Part shown: piece after piece, positions 17,600 through 26,969 of the stretch
Position numbering within the stretch: position 1 is the stretch's first letter
Layout of the letters: each line of letters begins with the position of its first letter
Origin: Elstera sp043721315
GTDB lineage: Bacteria; Pseudomonadota; Alphaproteobacteria; Elsterales; Elsteraceae
DNA length: 64,000 nt
Direction: 5' to 3'
NCBI GenBank assembly: GCA_043721315.1
Contig: JAYSQZ010000001.1
Coordinates: 39,838-103,837, forward strand
Position numbers and translations under genes: made by a program
The notes under the pieces: model-generated
Told to the model about the DNA's origin: nothing
Databases searched by the model: none
What the model saw: only the letters and a program-made list of their open reading frames with translations

Positions 17600-18256
17600 C
17601 TACAGGCTGGCGAGCAGTTTCTCTGCGACGGCTCCCGACGATTGCGGGTTCTGCCCCGTAATCAGTTTGCCATCTTGCACCGCGTGCGATGACCAATTGG
17701 GTGCAGGACTGTGAGTTGCGCCAAGGTCTTTCAGCCGGGTCTCTAGCAGGAAAGGAACCTTATCAGTTCCGCCTGCGGCGGCTTCCTCCGAGTTGGTGAA
17801 GGCGGCAAGGGTACGCCCGGCGACAAACGGTGTACCATCAGCCCGGTAGAAGCCGCCGAACACGGCAGGGGCGTGGCAAACGCTGGCGATAATGCGGCCC
17901 GAATCCTCAAAACGCTGCAACAGGCGGTGCAAGCCCGTATTGAAGGGCATATCGAACATTGTACCGTGGCCGCCGGGCATATATATCGCATCGAACTCAT
18001 CAACATTAAGTATATTAAAGGCCGGAGTCGTGGCCAGCGTTGCCGTCGCATCGGCCCAAAGGGTCGCTTGATCGGCGCTCGGTTGGCTTTTGGGATCGAC
18101 GGGAACCACGCCGCCCGATACGGACGCGACCGTAACGCGATGCCCGGCCCCCGTGATAACGCGGTAAGGAACGGCGTGCTCCTCCAGCCAAATGCCGGTT
18201 TTCTCGCCGTTCAGCAAGCGATCATAACTCGTTAAAACAAAAAGGATATTTTTCAT
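17600..18256 (-). CDS. DJ-1/PfpI family protein (type 1 glutamine amidotransferase-like)
   Basis: A 218-residue protein of the Hsp31/YDR533C branch of the DJ-1/PfpI superfamily, whose members act as glyoxalase III, deglycase-like or chaperone proteins. The nucleophile elbow is ASVCHAP with Cys127-His128, and the acidic partner lies in GIWLEEH (residues 21-27). DAIYMPGGHGTM (89-100) is the family loop. The start at 18256 follows AAGGAA on its strand, and an upstream in-frame start would remove this site. It is divergent from a LysR regulator that probably controls it. Confidence 0.86.
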   Translation of the reverse strand: MKNILFVLTSYDRLLNGEKTGIWLEEHAVPYRVITGAGHRVTVASVSGGVVPVDPKSQPSADQATLWADATATLATTPAFNILNVDEFDAIYMPGGHGTMFDMPFNTGLHRLLQRFEDSGRIIASVCHAPAVFGGFYRADGTPFVAGRTLAAFTNSEEAAAGGTDKVPFLLETRLKDLGATHSPAPNWSSHAVQDGKLITGQNPQSSGAVAEKLLASL

Positions 18257-18331
18257 GGGACAGTTCCTTAAGGGGTGGAGCCACACCATGCCCCGCAACA
18301 CATCATACTACAATTTTATTTCTATGATTTT

Positions 18332-18355
18332 AGATATACGCTAAACTATATATCT
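18332..18355. promoter_or_regulatory. candidate LysR-type operator (interrupted dyad)
   Basis: A perfect 7-bp inverted repeat, AGATATA (18332-18338) and TATATCT (18349-18355), with a 10-bp spacer lies in the AT-rich gap between the divergent PfpI-like and LysR genes. Interrupted dyads of this type are typical LysR binding sites. It ends one base before the LysR ATG, where a Shine-Dalgarno would be expected, which fits autoregulation. Confidence 0.5.
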
Positions 18356-18356
18356 G

Positions 18357-19304
18357 ATGCGCTATGATCTAAACCTGCTCCGAACTTTCGTCGCCCTCGT
18401 GGAAGAGCGCAGCGTTACCCAGGCCGCCGAACGTTTAGGCGTCACGCAACCCGCGCTTAGTAATACGCTCACGCGGTTGCGGGCTTTGTTTCGTGATCCG
18501 CTGTTCGTGCGGGCGCGCTATGGCATTCAGCCGACCCAGAAAGCCGTGGATTTAGCACCAGAAATTGCAGCGGCTTTGGCCGAGTTGGACCGGATCGTTC
18601 TGGGCCAGCAAGTGTTCGACCCGTCCCACGCCCGCGATCACCTCACCATCGCGGCGAATGGCTATGTGGAATATGTGCTGCTGCCGCATCTTGTGGCCGA
18701 ACTCGGCCAGCGCGCGCCCGGTATGCGCCTGCGAATTATTCCGTTCGGGGCGGATTTAGCGGAAACGGGCGTCGTCTCTGGCACCACGGCGCTCGTGCTC
18801 GGGCGCGTCACCGATCCGCCGGATACGCTGGTGGTGCAGTTGCTCATGACCGATGGGCTAGCCTGCATTGTTCGCGCCGACCACCCGCGCGTCGCCGATC
18901 ATCTAACTCAGGAACAGTATGAGAGCCTCAAGCACGTCAATTTATTGCCGCCGGGCCGGTTACGCGCCGGGCTGTTTCAAGCGTTGGAGCGGGCAGGGTT
19001 AACGCGCGAGGTGGTGGTGTCGGTCACGCATTTTCTGGCAATTCCCGATCTGATCGCCGTTACCGATTATTGCAGCACGTTGCCCCAGCAAATTTGCCGA
19101 CGCCTTGCCGACGATAAGCGCTTGAAAATTCTGCCATCGCCGGTCGATCTCGGGCGCTTCCCAGTCCAAATGGCGTGGCACACGCGCTACCGCCAAGACC
19201 CGGTTCACCGTTGGCTCCGGGAGCTATTGGTAGAGATCGCCAATCGCGTCAGCGCAGCGCCTGGAACTGGGCCTGGAACTGGTAATTTAACAGGTTCACT
19301 CTAA
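18357..19304 (+). CDS. LysR family transcriptional regulator
   Basis: A 315-residue LysR-type regulator. The N-terminal winged helix-turn-helix is canonical (LNLLRTFVALVEERSVTQAAERLGVTQPALSNTLTRLR). A periplasmic-binding-like effector domain follows (about 90-300). It is divergent from the DJ-1/PfpI gene across a 100-bp AT-rich gap with a dyad, so that gene is its most likely target. No clear ribosome binding site precedes the ATG, so translation may be leaderless or weak. The C-terminus ends with a short GTGPGTGNLTG low-complexity tail. Confidence 0.92.
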   Translation: MRYDLNLLRTFVALVEERSVTQAAERLGVTQPALSNTLTRLRALFRDPLFVRARYGIQPTQKAVDLAPEIAAALAELDRIVLGQQVFDPSHARDHLTIAANGYVEYVLLPHLVAELGQRAPGMRLRIIPFGADLAETGVVSGTTALVLGRVTDPPDTLVVQLLMTDGLACIVRADHPRVADHLTQEQYESLKHVNLLPPGRLRAGLFQALERAGLTREVVVSVTHFLAIPDLIAVTDYCSTLPQQICRRLADDKRLKILPSPVDLGRFPVQMAWHTRYRQDPVHRWLRELLVEIANRVSAAPGTGPGTGNLTGSL

Positions 19305-19454
19305 GTGGGATTTTATCAATTCATCACATAATATGCATTATGCGACATTTGGGTTAGGCGCGGATGCGTGCAATGCCTTGCTGCCATCCCGGTGGTTTTC
19401 TATACTCTAAAACTGCGTTTAACCGCTCGGTTGTGCGCCTGAGGAGATAATCGC

Positions 19455-20087
19455 GTGATCCTGTTGTTTCGCCACGGGCAAACCCTGTGGAACCAGAGTT
19501 TCCGAATGCAAGGCGCGGGCGATTCGGCGCTGACGGATCTTGGAAAAGCACAGGCGCGCGCGATGGGCGTGGCGGCACGGGCGTTTCTGGCTAGCCGCTA
19601 TCCCGCCCCCGGCCCGCTCCCGCTTCAGATTAGCCCGTTGGGGCGAACCCGGCAAACGGCGGCGCTGATTGCCGAAGAACTCATGCGCGGCCCCGGCGGT
19701 TACGCCCTTAGCCACCGGATCGAACCCCGCCTTAAGGAAATGACCGCAGGGGCTTGGGAAGGCCAGGATTGGCGGCAAGTCCGCGCTAACCTGCCGCCCG
19801 ACCAGCATCATCTTGACGTTATTGATATTTTTCGCGCCGCGCCCGGCGGCGAAGGCGATGCGGCAGCGATTATGCGGCTCGACCGCTGGTTGGACGATCA
19901 TGCCGAAGTTACGGTGCCGCATCTTGTAATATCGCACGGGATTTCCGGTATTATCTTGCGCGGTCTTTATCTGGGTCTTGATGAAGAGGCAATGTTCACT
20001 CAAGACCGCCCGCAGGACGCTTTTTATGTGCTCAGCAAGGGCCAGGCCCTTCGCGTTCCTGTTGCCTTGGAGGGTAGTGCCGCATGA
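19455..20087 (+). CDS. histidine phosphatase family protein
   Basis: Phosphoglycerate-mutase-like phosphatase of 210 residues. The catalytic motif FRHGQTLWN has Arg6-His7-Gly8, and the second histidine is in VISHGISG (near residue 160). The substrate is not clear. The GTG start at 19455 follows GAGGAGA and is preferred because it leaves the RHG motif at the usual distance. A 4-bp overlap couples it to mazG. Confidence 0.85.
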   Translation: MILLFRHGQTLWNQSFRMQGAGDSALTDLGKAQARAMGVAARAFLASRYPAPGPLPLQISPLGRTRQTAALIAEELMRGPGGYALSHRIEPRLKEMTAGAWEGQDWRQVRANLPPDQHHLDVIDIFRAAPGGEGDAAAIMRLDRWLDDHAEVTVPHLVISHGISGIILRGLYLGLDEEAMFTQDRPQDAFYVLSKGQALRVPVALEGSAA

Positions 20088-20905
20088 CGCTGCCCCCGCC
20101 CGATCATGCCGACCCGATGCAGCGCCTGCTGGCCATCATGGCCCGGCTGCGCGACCCTGAAACCGGTTGCCCGTGGGATTTAGAGCAGTCGCACGCAACC
20201 ATCGTTCCCTACACCATCGAGGAAGCCTATGAGGTGGCCGATGCCGTCGCCGAGGGCGACCCGCAGGCGCTGAAGGAGGAGTTGGGCGACCTGCTGTTGC
20301 AGGTGGTGTTCCAGGCCCAGATTTCCCAAGATGCAGGCGGCTTTACCTTCGCCGATGTGGCGGACGCTATCGCTACCAAAATGATCCGCCGCCACCCGCA
20401 CGTCTTCACCGCCCCCGATGGCCGCGATTCCGATGGGCAGGTAGCGGCCTGGGAAGTGATTAAAGCCGAAGAGCGCGCGGCGAAAGCTACAGAAGAGCCG
20501 AGCAGCGTGCTCGATGGCGTCGCCCGCGCCCTGCCCGCCCTGCTCCGCGCGCTAAAACTGCAAAAACGCGCCGCCCGCGTCGGCTTCGACTGGACCGACC
20601 CGACCGATGTGTTCGACAAACTGCGCGAGGAGTTGGGCGAGTTCGAGCGCGAGTTTGTGGCCCCCACCCGCGACACGGCCCGCCTGGAAGATGAGCTAGG
20701 CGACATCCTGTTCTGCGCCGTCAACCTCGCCCGCCACCTAAACATCGACCCAGAAGCCGCCCTACGCTCAACCAACGCTAAGTTCGACCGGCGGTTCCGC
20801 TTTATCGAAACGGCGCTGACGGCGGACGGGAAATCGGTGGAGGCGGCGAGTTTGGCGGAGATGGAGGCACTGTGGCAGGCGGCGAAGCGAGAAAAAGCGC
20901 TTTAA
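20084..20905 (+). CDS. mazG: nucleoside triphosphate pyrophosphohydrolase MazG
   Basis: House-cleaning enzyme that hydrolyses (d)NTPs to NMP and PPi. The 273-residue protein has two MazG-fold halves. The first contains CPWDLEQSH and the metal-binding EEAYEVADAV...LKEELGDLLLQVVF. The second repeats the pattern (REELGEFEREF...LEDELGDILFCAVNLAR). This is the full-length enterobacterial type. It is translationally coupled to the upstream phosphatase. Confidence 0.95.
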   Translation: MTLPPPDHADPMQRLLAIMARLRDPETGCPWDLEQSHATIVPYTIEEAYEVADAVAEGDPQALKEELGDLLLQVVFQAQISQDAGGFTFADVADAIATKMIRRHPHVFTAPDGRDSDGQVAAWEVIKAEERAAKATEEPSSVLDGVARALPALLRALKLQKRAARVGFDWTDPTDVFDKLREELGEFEREFVAPTRDTARLEDELGDILFCAVNLARHLNIDPEAALRSTNAKFDRRFRFIETALTADGKSVEAASLAEMEALWQAAKREKAL

Positions 20906-20924
20906 GCAGCTTGGAGAAGTAGGC

Positions 20925-22061
20925 ATGGTTTATCGAACCTCACGCCGCGCCGTTTTAGGCGGAATAGGAGCCAGCTTGATGGTATCGCCCACACACCTCG
21001 CTGCTGCCTCTTCAGATACCTGGCTATCCGCTGCACCAGAAGCCCTAGGTTTCAGCGCAGACTTGGCCGATAAGCTGGATGCTGGCGTCCGGTCGGGATT
21101 GCTGAACGGTCTTCACAGTGTTCTGGTGGCGCGCAACGGTCGCCTGATTCTGGAGCGCTATTATGCGGGAACAGATGAGAGTTGGGGCAAGCACCTTGGC
21201 CGCGTCACCTTCTCACCCGACACGCTGCATGATCTGCGCTCGGTGACGAAGAGCATCGTTGCGCTCCTCTACGGCATTGCCTTGGAGCGTGGCTTAGTAC
21301 CGCCCCCCGAAGCACCGCTGCTGGCCGAGTTTCCGCAATATCCCGATCTGGCGGCGGACCCGAAGCGCGCGCGGTTGCAAATCAACCATGCTCTGTCGAT
21401 GACGCTCGGCTTAGAATGGGATGAAACGCGGCCCTATTCCGATCCCGCGAACAGTGAAATTGCGATGGAGAATGCGACGGATCGGTTTCGGTTCATTCTG
21501 GAGCGCTCAATCGTCAGCGAGCCTGGCCAGCGTTGGACCTATTCAGGCGGGGCCGTCGCCTTAATCGGCGCTATCATCCAGGAAGGCACGAAAATGGGGC
21601 TGCTGGCGTTTGCCCGCGAGGCCCTTTTTGGCCCCTTGGGAATTACCGAGGCCGAGTGGGTGCAGGGGCGCGACGGCATGGCCTCGGCGGCGTCGGGCTT
21701 GCGGCTGAAACCGCGCGATTTGCTTCGTATTGGTCAACTCGTTCTAGCGCGCGGGCGTTGGCAAGATCAGCAACTTATCCCCGAGGCGTGGGTTGATAGT
21801 CTCAGCCAATCACTCGTCTCGACCGGCGACGGCCTTCAATACGCGCGGCTGTGGTGGCACGGCTCCGCCCTCACCCCTGCCTTGAAGGGCGAGCGCCCGT
21901 GGCTGGCCGGATTGGGCAACGGCGGCCAGCGCCTTTGGATCCTGCCCGATGCCGGGTTGGTTACGGTAATCCATTGCGGTAATTATAATAAACCGGATCA
22001 ATGGGTTACGCCGTTGCGCATTTGGCGGGAGATCGTGCTAGCAAACTTGCAGCGCCTATAA
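20925..22061 (+). CDS. serine hydrolase, class C beta-lactamase fold
   Basis: A 378-residue exported serine hydrolase of the beta-lactamase/D-Ala-D-Ala peptidase superfamily. The N-terminus TSRRAVLGGIGASLMV looks like a twin-arginine (Tat) signal with cleavage after LAAA. The catalytic SxxK is Ser106-Val-Thr-Lys109. The second motif is Tyr206-Ser-Gly, and a HCG near residue 350 may be the KTG-equivalent. These point to an esterase or peptidase rather than a true beta-lactamase, with an unknown substrate. Confidence 0.83.
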   Translation: MVYRTSRRAVLGGIGASLMVSPTHLAAASSDTWLSAAPEALGFSADLADKLDAGVRSGLLNGLHSVLVARNGRLILERYYAGTDESWGKHLGRVTFSPDTLHDLRSVTKSIVALLYGIALERGLVPPPEAPLLAEFPQYPDLAADPKRARLQINHALSMTLGLEWDETRPYSDPANSEIAMENATDRFRFILERSIVSEPGQRWTYSGGAVALIGAIIQEGTKMGLLAFAREALFGPLGITEAEWVQGRDGMASAASGLRLKPRDLLRIGQLVLARGRWQDQQLIPEAWVDSLSQSLVSTGDGLQYARLWWHGSALTPALKGERPWLAGLGNGGQRLWILPDAGLVTVIHCGNYNKPDQWVTPLRIWREIVLANLQRL

Positions 22062-22075
22062 CAGGGTATGGTTTC

Positions 22076-22873
22076 CTAAACCCCCACCACCATCCCGTCA
22101 AACCCCGGCTCCACCCCCTCCGGCAGGCTCGCCCGCAGCGTCGCATAATCCATGTCTTCGTTCATATGGGTGAGAATAGCGCGTTTCGGCTTAACCGCCG
22201 CGATCCACTCCAGCGTGCGCGATAGGTGGCTGTGAGTGGTGTGGGGTGTTGGGCGGAAGGCATCGACGATCCACAGGTCCAACCCCTCGTACTGGGCCAG
22301 CACGTCCGGCGGCATTTGCACCACATCGGTTGAATAGGCCACGCGCCCGAAGCGGTAGCCGTAGGTGCGGAGGAAGCCGTGGTCTTGCTCGACGGCAGTA
22401 ATCGCCACGCCTGCGGCGGTAAACGGGCCGGGGTCGATGGGGCGGCCCTCCAGGCAGGGTTTGAAGTAGAAGCTCACGCCCTTCGGTAGTGGCTCTAGCG
22501 CGTAGCCGAAGGCGCGGTGGGCGTGCGCGATAGTTTCCGGCGGCCCGTAAGCGGGAATGGCAGCGTTCATGAAGCGGTTAATCATCCGCACGTCATCTAT
22601 GCCGTTCATATGGTCGGCGTGGGCGTGGGTCCACAGCAGGGCATCGAGACGGCGGGATCCTGTCATCAGCAGTTGCTCGCGCAGGTCGGGGGAGGTATCG
22701 ACCAAAATCGTCGCCGCCTCCCCGCTTCCTTCCGGGTCAGAAGCCTCGATTTCGACCAGAATCGAAGCTCTCCGGCGGCGGTTTTTCGGCTCGTTGGGGT
22801 CGCAACTGCCCCATATCCCGCCAACCAGCGGCACCCCCCCGGACGCACCACTGCCGAGGATGGTGATTTTCAC
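22076..22873 (-). CDS. MBL-fold metallo-hydrolase (PhnP-like)
   Basis: A 265-residue metallo-beta-lactamase-fold hydrolase. The metal motif THAHADHMNGIDD has His83, His85, Asp87 and His88. The protein starts with ITILGSGASGGVP, which is typical of the PhnP/phosphoribosyl cyclic phosphodiesterase branch. C-terminal ligands are in LTHMNEDMDY. It is encoded after tatD with a 4-bp overlap, a pair often found together in Alphaproteobacteria behind metG and holB. Confidence 0.88.
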   Translation of the reverse strand: MKITILGSGASGGVPLVGGIWGSCDPNEPKNRRRRASILVEIEASDPEGSGEAATILVDTSPDLREQLLMTGSRRLDALLWTHAHADHMNGIDDVRMINRFMNAAIPAYGPPETIAHAHRAFGYALEPLPKGVSFYFKPCLEGRPIDPGPFTAAGVAITAVEQDHGFLRTYGYRFGRVAYSTDVVQMPPDVLAQYEGLDLWIVDAFRPTPHTTHSHLSRTLEWIAAVKPKRAILTHMNEDMDYATLRASLPEGVEPGFDGMVVGV

Positions 22874-23679
22874 GCGGCCTGCTCCAGCAGTGCCGCGCGC
22901 GGAACCTTGCTGAACAGCCGAAAGAAATTATCCGTGGTCGCCTCTGCCAGCGCATCGAACGAAACATTCTTGATGCCCGCCACGCATTCGGCGGTTTTGC
23001 GGGTAAAGGCAGGCTCGTTGCGTTTGCCGCGATGGGGGATGGGCGCAAGGTAGGGCGCATCGGTTTCCACCAACAGCCGATCCATCGGCACGGCCTCTGC
23101 TATCGTTGCGCGAATATCGGCGGCGCTTTTGAAGGTGACGATGCCGGAGATAGAGATGTAGAACCCCATGCCAAGGCAGGCTTCCGCCAGCCGCCGCGTG
23201 CCAGTGAAGCAGTGGATCACTCCCGTAAACGGCCCCTGAGCGAGTTCACTTTCCAGCAGGCTGATCGTATCGGCATCGGCATCGCGGGTGTGAATAATCA
23301 TCGGCAGGCCCGTGCGGCGGGCGGCGTCGCAATGGGCGCGAAAGCTCTTTTGCTGAAGCTCGTGCGGGCTGTGATCGTAGAAATAATCAAGCCCGGTTTC
23401 GCCAATTGCCACCACTTTCGGGTGATGGGTTTCGGCAATCAAGGTTTCCGCCGCATAGCCCCAATCATTCTCGGCCTCATGCGGATGCACGCCAACCGAG
23501 CAATAGATATTAGGGAAGCGTTCCGCCACGCCGCGCACCTTGGGGAAAGCGTGCAGCTTGGTGCCGATAGTCAGCATCAACCCCACGCCCGCCGCCCCAG
23601 CCCGGCTAACGACGCCATCGAGATCCTCAGCAAAGTCGGGGAAATCCAGGTGACAATGACTATCGACAAGCAGAGTCAC
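22870..23679 (-). CDS. TatD family hydrolase
   Basis: Metal-dependent TIM-barrel hydrolase of the TatD/YcfH type, linked in other bacteria to DNA repair nuclease and D-aminoacyl-tRNA deacylase activities. The metal site begins with HCH at 8-10 (DSHCHLDFPDF), followed by GVHPHEA, GETGLDYFYD and ETDAPYLAP, all conserved. The reading frame is open far upstream, but the GTG at 23679, overlapping the metG stop, is the start that puts the HxH motif at the usual place. It lies between metG and the MBL gene, with overlaps on both sides. Confidence 0.92.
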   Translation of the reverse strand: MTLLVDSHCHLDFPDFAEDLDGVVSRAGAAGVGLMLTIGTKLHAFPKVRGVAERFPNIYCSVGVHPHEAENDWGYAAETLIAETHHPKVVAIGETGLDYFYDHSPHELQQKSFRAHCDAARRTGLPMIIHTRDADADTISLLESELAQGPFTGVIHCFTGTRRLAEACLGMGFYISISGIVTFKSAADIRATIAEAVPMDRLLVETDAPYLAPIPHRGKRNEPAFTRKTAECVAGIKNVSFDALAEATTDNFFRLFSKVPRAALLEQAA

Positions 23680-25247
23680 GATGCCGCCCCTTCTTCTTCC
23701 GCTTCCGCCACCCAACGCGGGAACACGCCCTGCGGGGCGGGCAACGCCGTGCCGGGCACGAGGCGGGTTGTATAGTGGGCGAAACTGCGCGCGCCCTGAG
23801 CCACGGCGACTTGATCCAGCAGCTTCCCGCCGGATGCGGGCATAATCGGCTGAACGATAAGGCCCAACTGCCGGATCACCTCGGCCAGCACATACAGCAC
23901 GGTTTCCATACGCGCAAAATCGGTTTTCCGCAGGGTCCAGGGCGCTTGCTGATCGACATAGCGGTTGGCGGCGACCACCACATCCCAAATCGCCTCAAGC
24001 CCCCGGTGGAAGGCTTGTTCCAGAAAACTCGCGCGCACGCTGTCGTGCAAGGCGGCTGCCGCGTTGAGCATCTCGTGATCGGCTTCGGTGAAGTCGCCCG
24101 GTGTTGGCACGGTGCCGCCGCAGTTCTTGGCGATCATCGACAGAACGCGCTGGGCTAAGTTGCCAAGATCATTGGCTAAATCGGTATTGATGCGCTTAAC
24201 TATCTGGGCATGGCTGAAGTCGCCATCATTGCCGAAGGAGATTTCCCGCAACAGAAAGTAGCGCACCGGATCAAGCCCGTAGGTGTCGATCAACACCAAC
24301 GGGTCGATAACATTGCCCAAAGATTTAGAAATCTTCTGGCCCTCGTTCGTCCACCAGCCGTGGGCGAACACTCGCCCCGGAACCGGCAGATCGGCGGCCA
24401 TCAAAAAGGCGGGCCAGAAAACGGCGTGGAAGCGCAAAATATCCTTACCAACCATATGCAGTGCGGGCGGCCAGAAATCCTTATATAAGGCTCCGTTTTC
24501 ATCGGGATAACCGAGGGCGCTCAGGTAATTCGTCAAGGCATCGAACCACACATACATGATGTGCTTGTCATCACCCGGCACGGGAACACCCCAGGAAAAG
24601 CTGGTGCGCGAGACCGATAAATCCTGTAACCCGCTTTTAACGAAGCTCAACACCTCGTTGCGGCGCGAGCGCGGCGCGATGAAATCCGGGTTAGTCTCGT
24701 AGAACGCGAGCAGCTTGTCGCCCCAGTTGGACAGTCGGAAGAAGTAGCTCGGCTCCGTCACCCACTCCACTTCGGCCCCGGTCGGGGCTTTCTTGCCCGT
24801 GGGGGTTTCGACGAGTTCGGATTCGGCGTAATAGGCTTCGTCGCGAATAGCGTACCAGCCTTCATAAGCACCCAAGTAGATTTCGCCTTTCTCCATCAAA
24901 CGCTTCCACAGCGCTTGGCAGGCGGCGTAATGGCGCGGCTCGGTCGTGCGGATAAAATCATCGTTGGTGAAATGCATCCGGGCGGCAAGGTCGCGGAAAT
25001 TCTGCGAGACCTTATCGGTAAACGCCTTCGGCTCCATCCCCGCTGCTGCCGCCGATTTCTCAACCTTTTGGCCGTGCTCGTCCGTACCGGTCAGGAAATG
25101 CACCTGCGTGCCGTCCAGCCGCAAAAAGCGCGCCAACACGTCGCAGGCAAGCGTCGTGTAGGCATGACCGATATGGGGTTTATCGTTCACATAATAGATC
25201 GGCGTGGTGAGGTAGTAGCGGGCTACGGCGGACTGCGGCGCGGTCAT
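23676..25247 (-). CDS. metG: methionyl-tRNA synthetase
   Basis: Class I aminoacyl-tRNA synthetase of 523 residues. The HIGH motif is HIGH at 25-28 (NDKPHIGHAYT), and the KMSKS loop reads KISKS near 304-308. There is no C-terminal dimerisation/tRNA-binding domain and no zinc-knuckle set, consistent with the short MetG type of Alphaproteobacteria. It sits in the block tmk-holB-metG-tatD-MBL. Confidence 0.97.
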   Translation of the reverse strand: MTAPQSAVARYYLTTPIYYVNDKPHIGHAYTTLACDVLARFLRLDGTQVHFLTGTDEHGQKVEKSAAAAGMEPKAFTDKVSQNFRDLAARMHFTNDDFIRTTEPRHYAACQALWKRLMEKGEIYLGAYEGWYAIRDEAYYAESELVETPTGKKAPTGAEVEWVTEPSYFFRLSNWGDKLLAFYETNPDFIAPRSRRNEVLSFVKSGLQDLSVSRTSFSWGVPVPGDDKHIMYVWFDALTNYLSALGYPDENGALYKDFWPPALHMVGKDILRFHAVFWPAFLMAADLPVPGRVFAHGWWTNEGQKISKSLGNVIDPLVLIDTYGLDPVRYFLLREISFGNDGDFSHAQIVKRINTDLANDLGNLAQRVLSMIAKNCGGTVPTPGDFTEADHEMLNAAAALHDSVRASFLEQAFHRGLEAIWDVVVAANRYVDQQAPWTLRKTDFARMETVLYVLAEVIRQLGLIVQPIMPASGGKLLDQVAVAQGARSFAHYTTRLVPGTALPAPQGVFPRWVAEAEEEGAAS

Positions 25248-25263
25248 CGAAATTCCTTCAGAA

Positions 25264-26334
25264 TTATAGTCGCTGGGTCAGAGGCAAAAGGGCCGAGAGA
25301 ACCGCCTGTTTGCGGTCGAGATTAAGCCCATCCGTCTGCCGAAAAAGCTGAGTGTTTTTTTCCCACACCTCGATCAAGCGATCAAGGCTTCCTGCCGCGC
25401 GCAACACCGCTTCTGCGGCTTCAGCCTCGCCCGGTAAATCGTTGGGAACGCGCCCATTCCGGGCTGAATGACGGATAACGCGCATCAGCCACGCATCGAA
25501 CTGCGTAATAAAGCTGCGATACTGGGCATCGGCAGCGGCCTTACCGAGCTTTTCAGCGAAGCCATGAACGGCGGCGGGATCACAGTTGGGCGCCTGCCGC
25601 AACAGGGCCAATAAATCCGTCAGAACGCTGCGCGTGTCGGGGTCGGCAAGCGCGAGGGCGCGGCCTGGGGCGCCGTCCGACAGAGTAAGGGCGATAGGAT
25701 CGAGCGGCTCGCCCTCTAGAACGGCTTCTGCCGCTATGCGAACCTCCTCCGGTAGCAGCGGCGCGAACCGCAACAGGCGGCAGCGCGAGCGGATTGTGGG
25801 CAGCAGGCGGCCCGGCGTATGGCTCACCAGTAGCAGCAGTGCGCGTTTCGGCGGCTCTTCCAGAACCTTTAGCAAGGCATTGGCGGCATTGATATTCATC
25901 TCGTCGGCGCTATCAATCAGCACAATGCGCCAGCCGCCTTGCGATGCGGTGAGGCGCAGAAACTGGCTAATCTCGCGGACTTGATCGACGCTAATCGCGG
26001 CCTTCATCTTATCGCGCTTTTCGTCCATCTCCCGCTCGATCACCAACAGGTCGGGGTGCGAGCCGACAGCGATTTGACGGACGGCGGGATGATTCTCATG
26101 AACCGCGAGACTGGTGATGGGCGCACTATCGCCGAACAGGCTGGGGCCTGCCGCAGCGCCCCCGCCCGTGAGCAGAAACCGGGCCATGCGGTAAGCAAAA
26201 GTGGCTTTTCCAACCCCCGGCGGTCCCGTTAGCAGCCAAGCTTGCGGCACACGGTTGCCGGAAAGCGCATCGCTTACCAGCCGTTCATTCGCCCCATGCC
26301 CGATAAGGGTAAGGGTTTCGCGCGCGGGCCGCAT
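25264..26334 (-). CDS. holB: DNA polymerase III subunit delta'
   Basis: Clamp-loader subunit with the AAA+ fold. The P-loop is GPPGVGKAT at 37-45, and the sensor region carries SADEMNINAANALLKVLEEPP followed by LVSHTPGRLLPTIRSRC, the diagnostic stretch of delta'. The ATG at 26334 shares one base with the tmk stop (TGATG), which decides the start over an upstream in-frame codon. Confidence 0.93.
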   Translation of the reverse strand: MRPARETLTLIGHGANERLVSDALSGNRVPQAWLLTGPPGVGKATFAYRMARFLLTGGGAAAGPSLFGDSAPITSLAVHENHPAVRQIAVGSHPDLLVIEREMDEKRDKMKAAISVDQVREISQFLRLTASQGGWRIVLIDSADEMNINAANALLKVLEEPPKRALLLLVSHTPGRLLPTIRSRCRLLRFAPLLPEEVRIAAEAVLEGEPLDPIALTLSDGAPGRALALADPDTRSVLTDLLALLRQAPNCDPAAVHGFAEKLGKAAADAQYRSFITQFDAWLMRVIRHSARNGRVPNDLPGEAEAAEAVLRAAGSLDRLIEVWEKNTQLFRQTDGLNLDRKQAVLSALLPLTQRL

Positions 26335-26966
26335 CAGGCGAGATCGGGGAAGCGGGCGCGCACGGTGGCACACACGCGGGCGCTAACCTCGTCGGGTGAT
26401 CCTGCTGCCTCAATCCGCTGAAACCGTTCGGGTTCGGCGGCGGCAAGATCGGTAAAGCCTCGAGCAACCCGGCGGTGAAAATCGAGATCAAGCCCCTCGA
26501 AACGCGCCTCCTGGTCTTTCCGAATAGCGGCGCGGCGCAAACCCTCCTCCAGCGGCAAATCGAGCCACAGCGTTAGGCTGGGCAGAAGTCCGTCGGTTGC
26601 GATTTGCTGAAGCGTCCGCAAGAGAGGCAGCGGCAAGCCGCGCCCATAGCCCTGATAGGCCAGGGTTGAATCGATAAAACGATCACAGAGCACCCACGCG
26701 CCCCTATTCAAGGCCGGAAGAATGGTCTTACACACATGATCCCGGCGCGCGGCGGAAACCAGCAGCGCTTCCGTTTCGCCATCCCAACGATCTGAGGAAC
26801 CCGTCACGAGAAGCGCGCGTATCTCTTCCGCCCCTGCCGAGCCGCCGGGTTCGCGCGTAACAACAACCCCCTGCCCTTGCCCGCGCAACCAGTTGGCTAA
26901 GCGGGCAATCTGGGTTGATTTGCCGCCGCCCTCGCCGCCTTCAAAGCTGATGAAGCGCTTGGTCAT
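26334..26966 (-). CDS. tmk: thymidylate kinase
   Basis: Phosphorylates dTMP to dTDP. The P-loop FEGGEGGGKST is at 8-18, the DRx motif is in CDRFIDSTLAYQGYGRG, and the lid region follows with RR and DQEARFE. At 210 residues it is of normal size. It is followed at once by holB (1-bp overlap) and preceded by dacA with a 3-bp gap. Confidence 0.96.
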   Translation of the reverse strand: MTKRFISFEGGEGGGKSTQIARLANWLRGQGQGVVVTREPGGSAGAEEIRALLVTGSSDRWDGETEALLVSAARRDHVCKTILPALNRGAWVLCDRFIDSTLAYQGYGRGLPLPLLRTLQQIATDGLLPSLTLWLDLPLEEGLRRAAIRKDQEARFEGLDLDFHRRVARGFTDLAAAEPERFQRIEAAGSPDEVSARVCATVRARFPDLA

Positions 26967-26969
26967 CGC

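Noticed and set aside
19327..19342. CATAAT-ATGC-ATTATG palindrome after the LysR gene
   Set aside because: Short, no U-tract or clear partner; could be a weak operator or chance in an AT-rich gap, so not listed as a feature.
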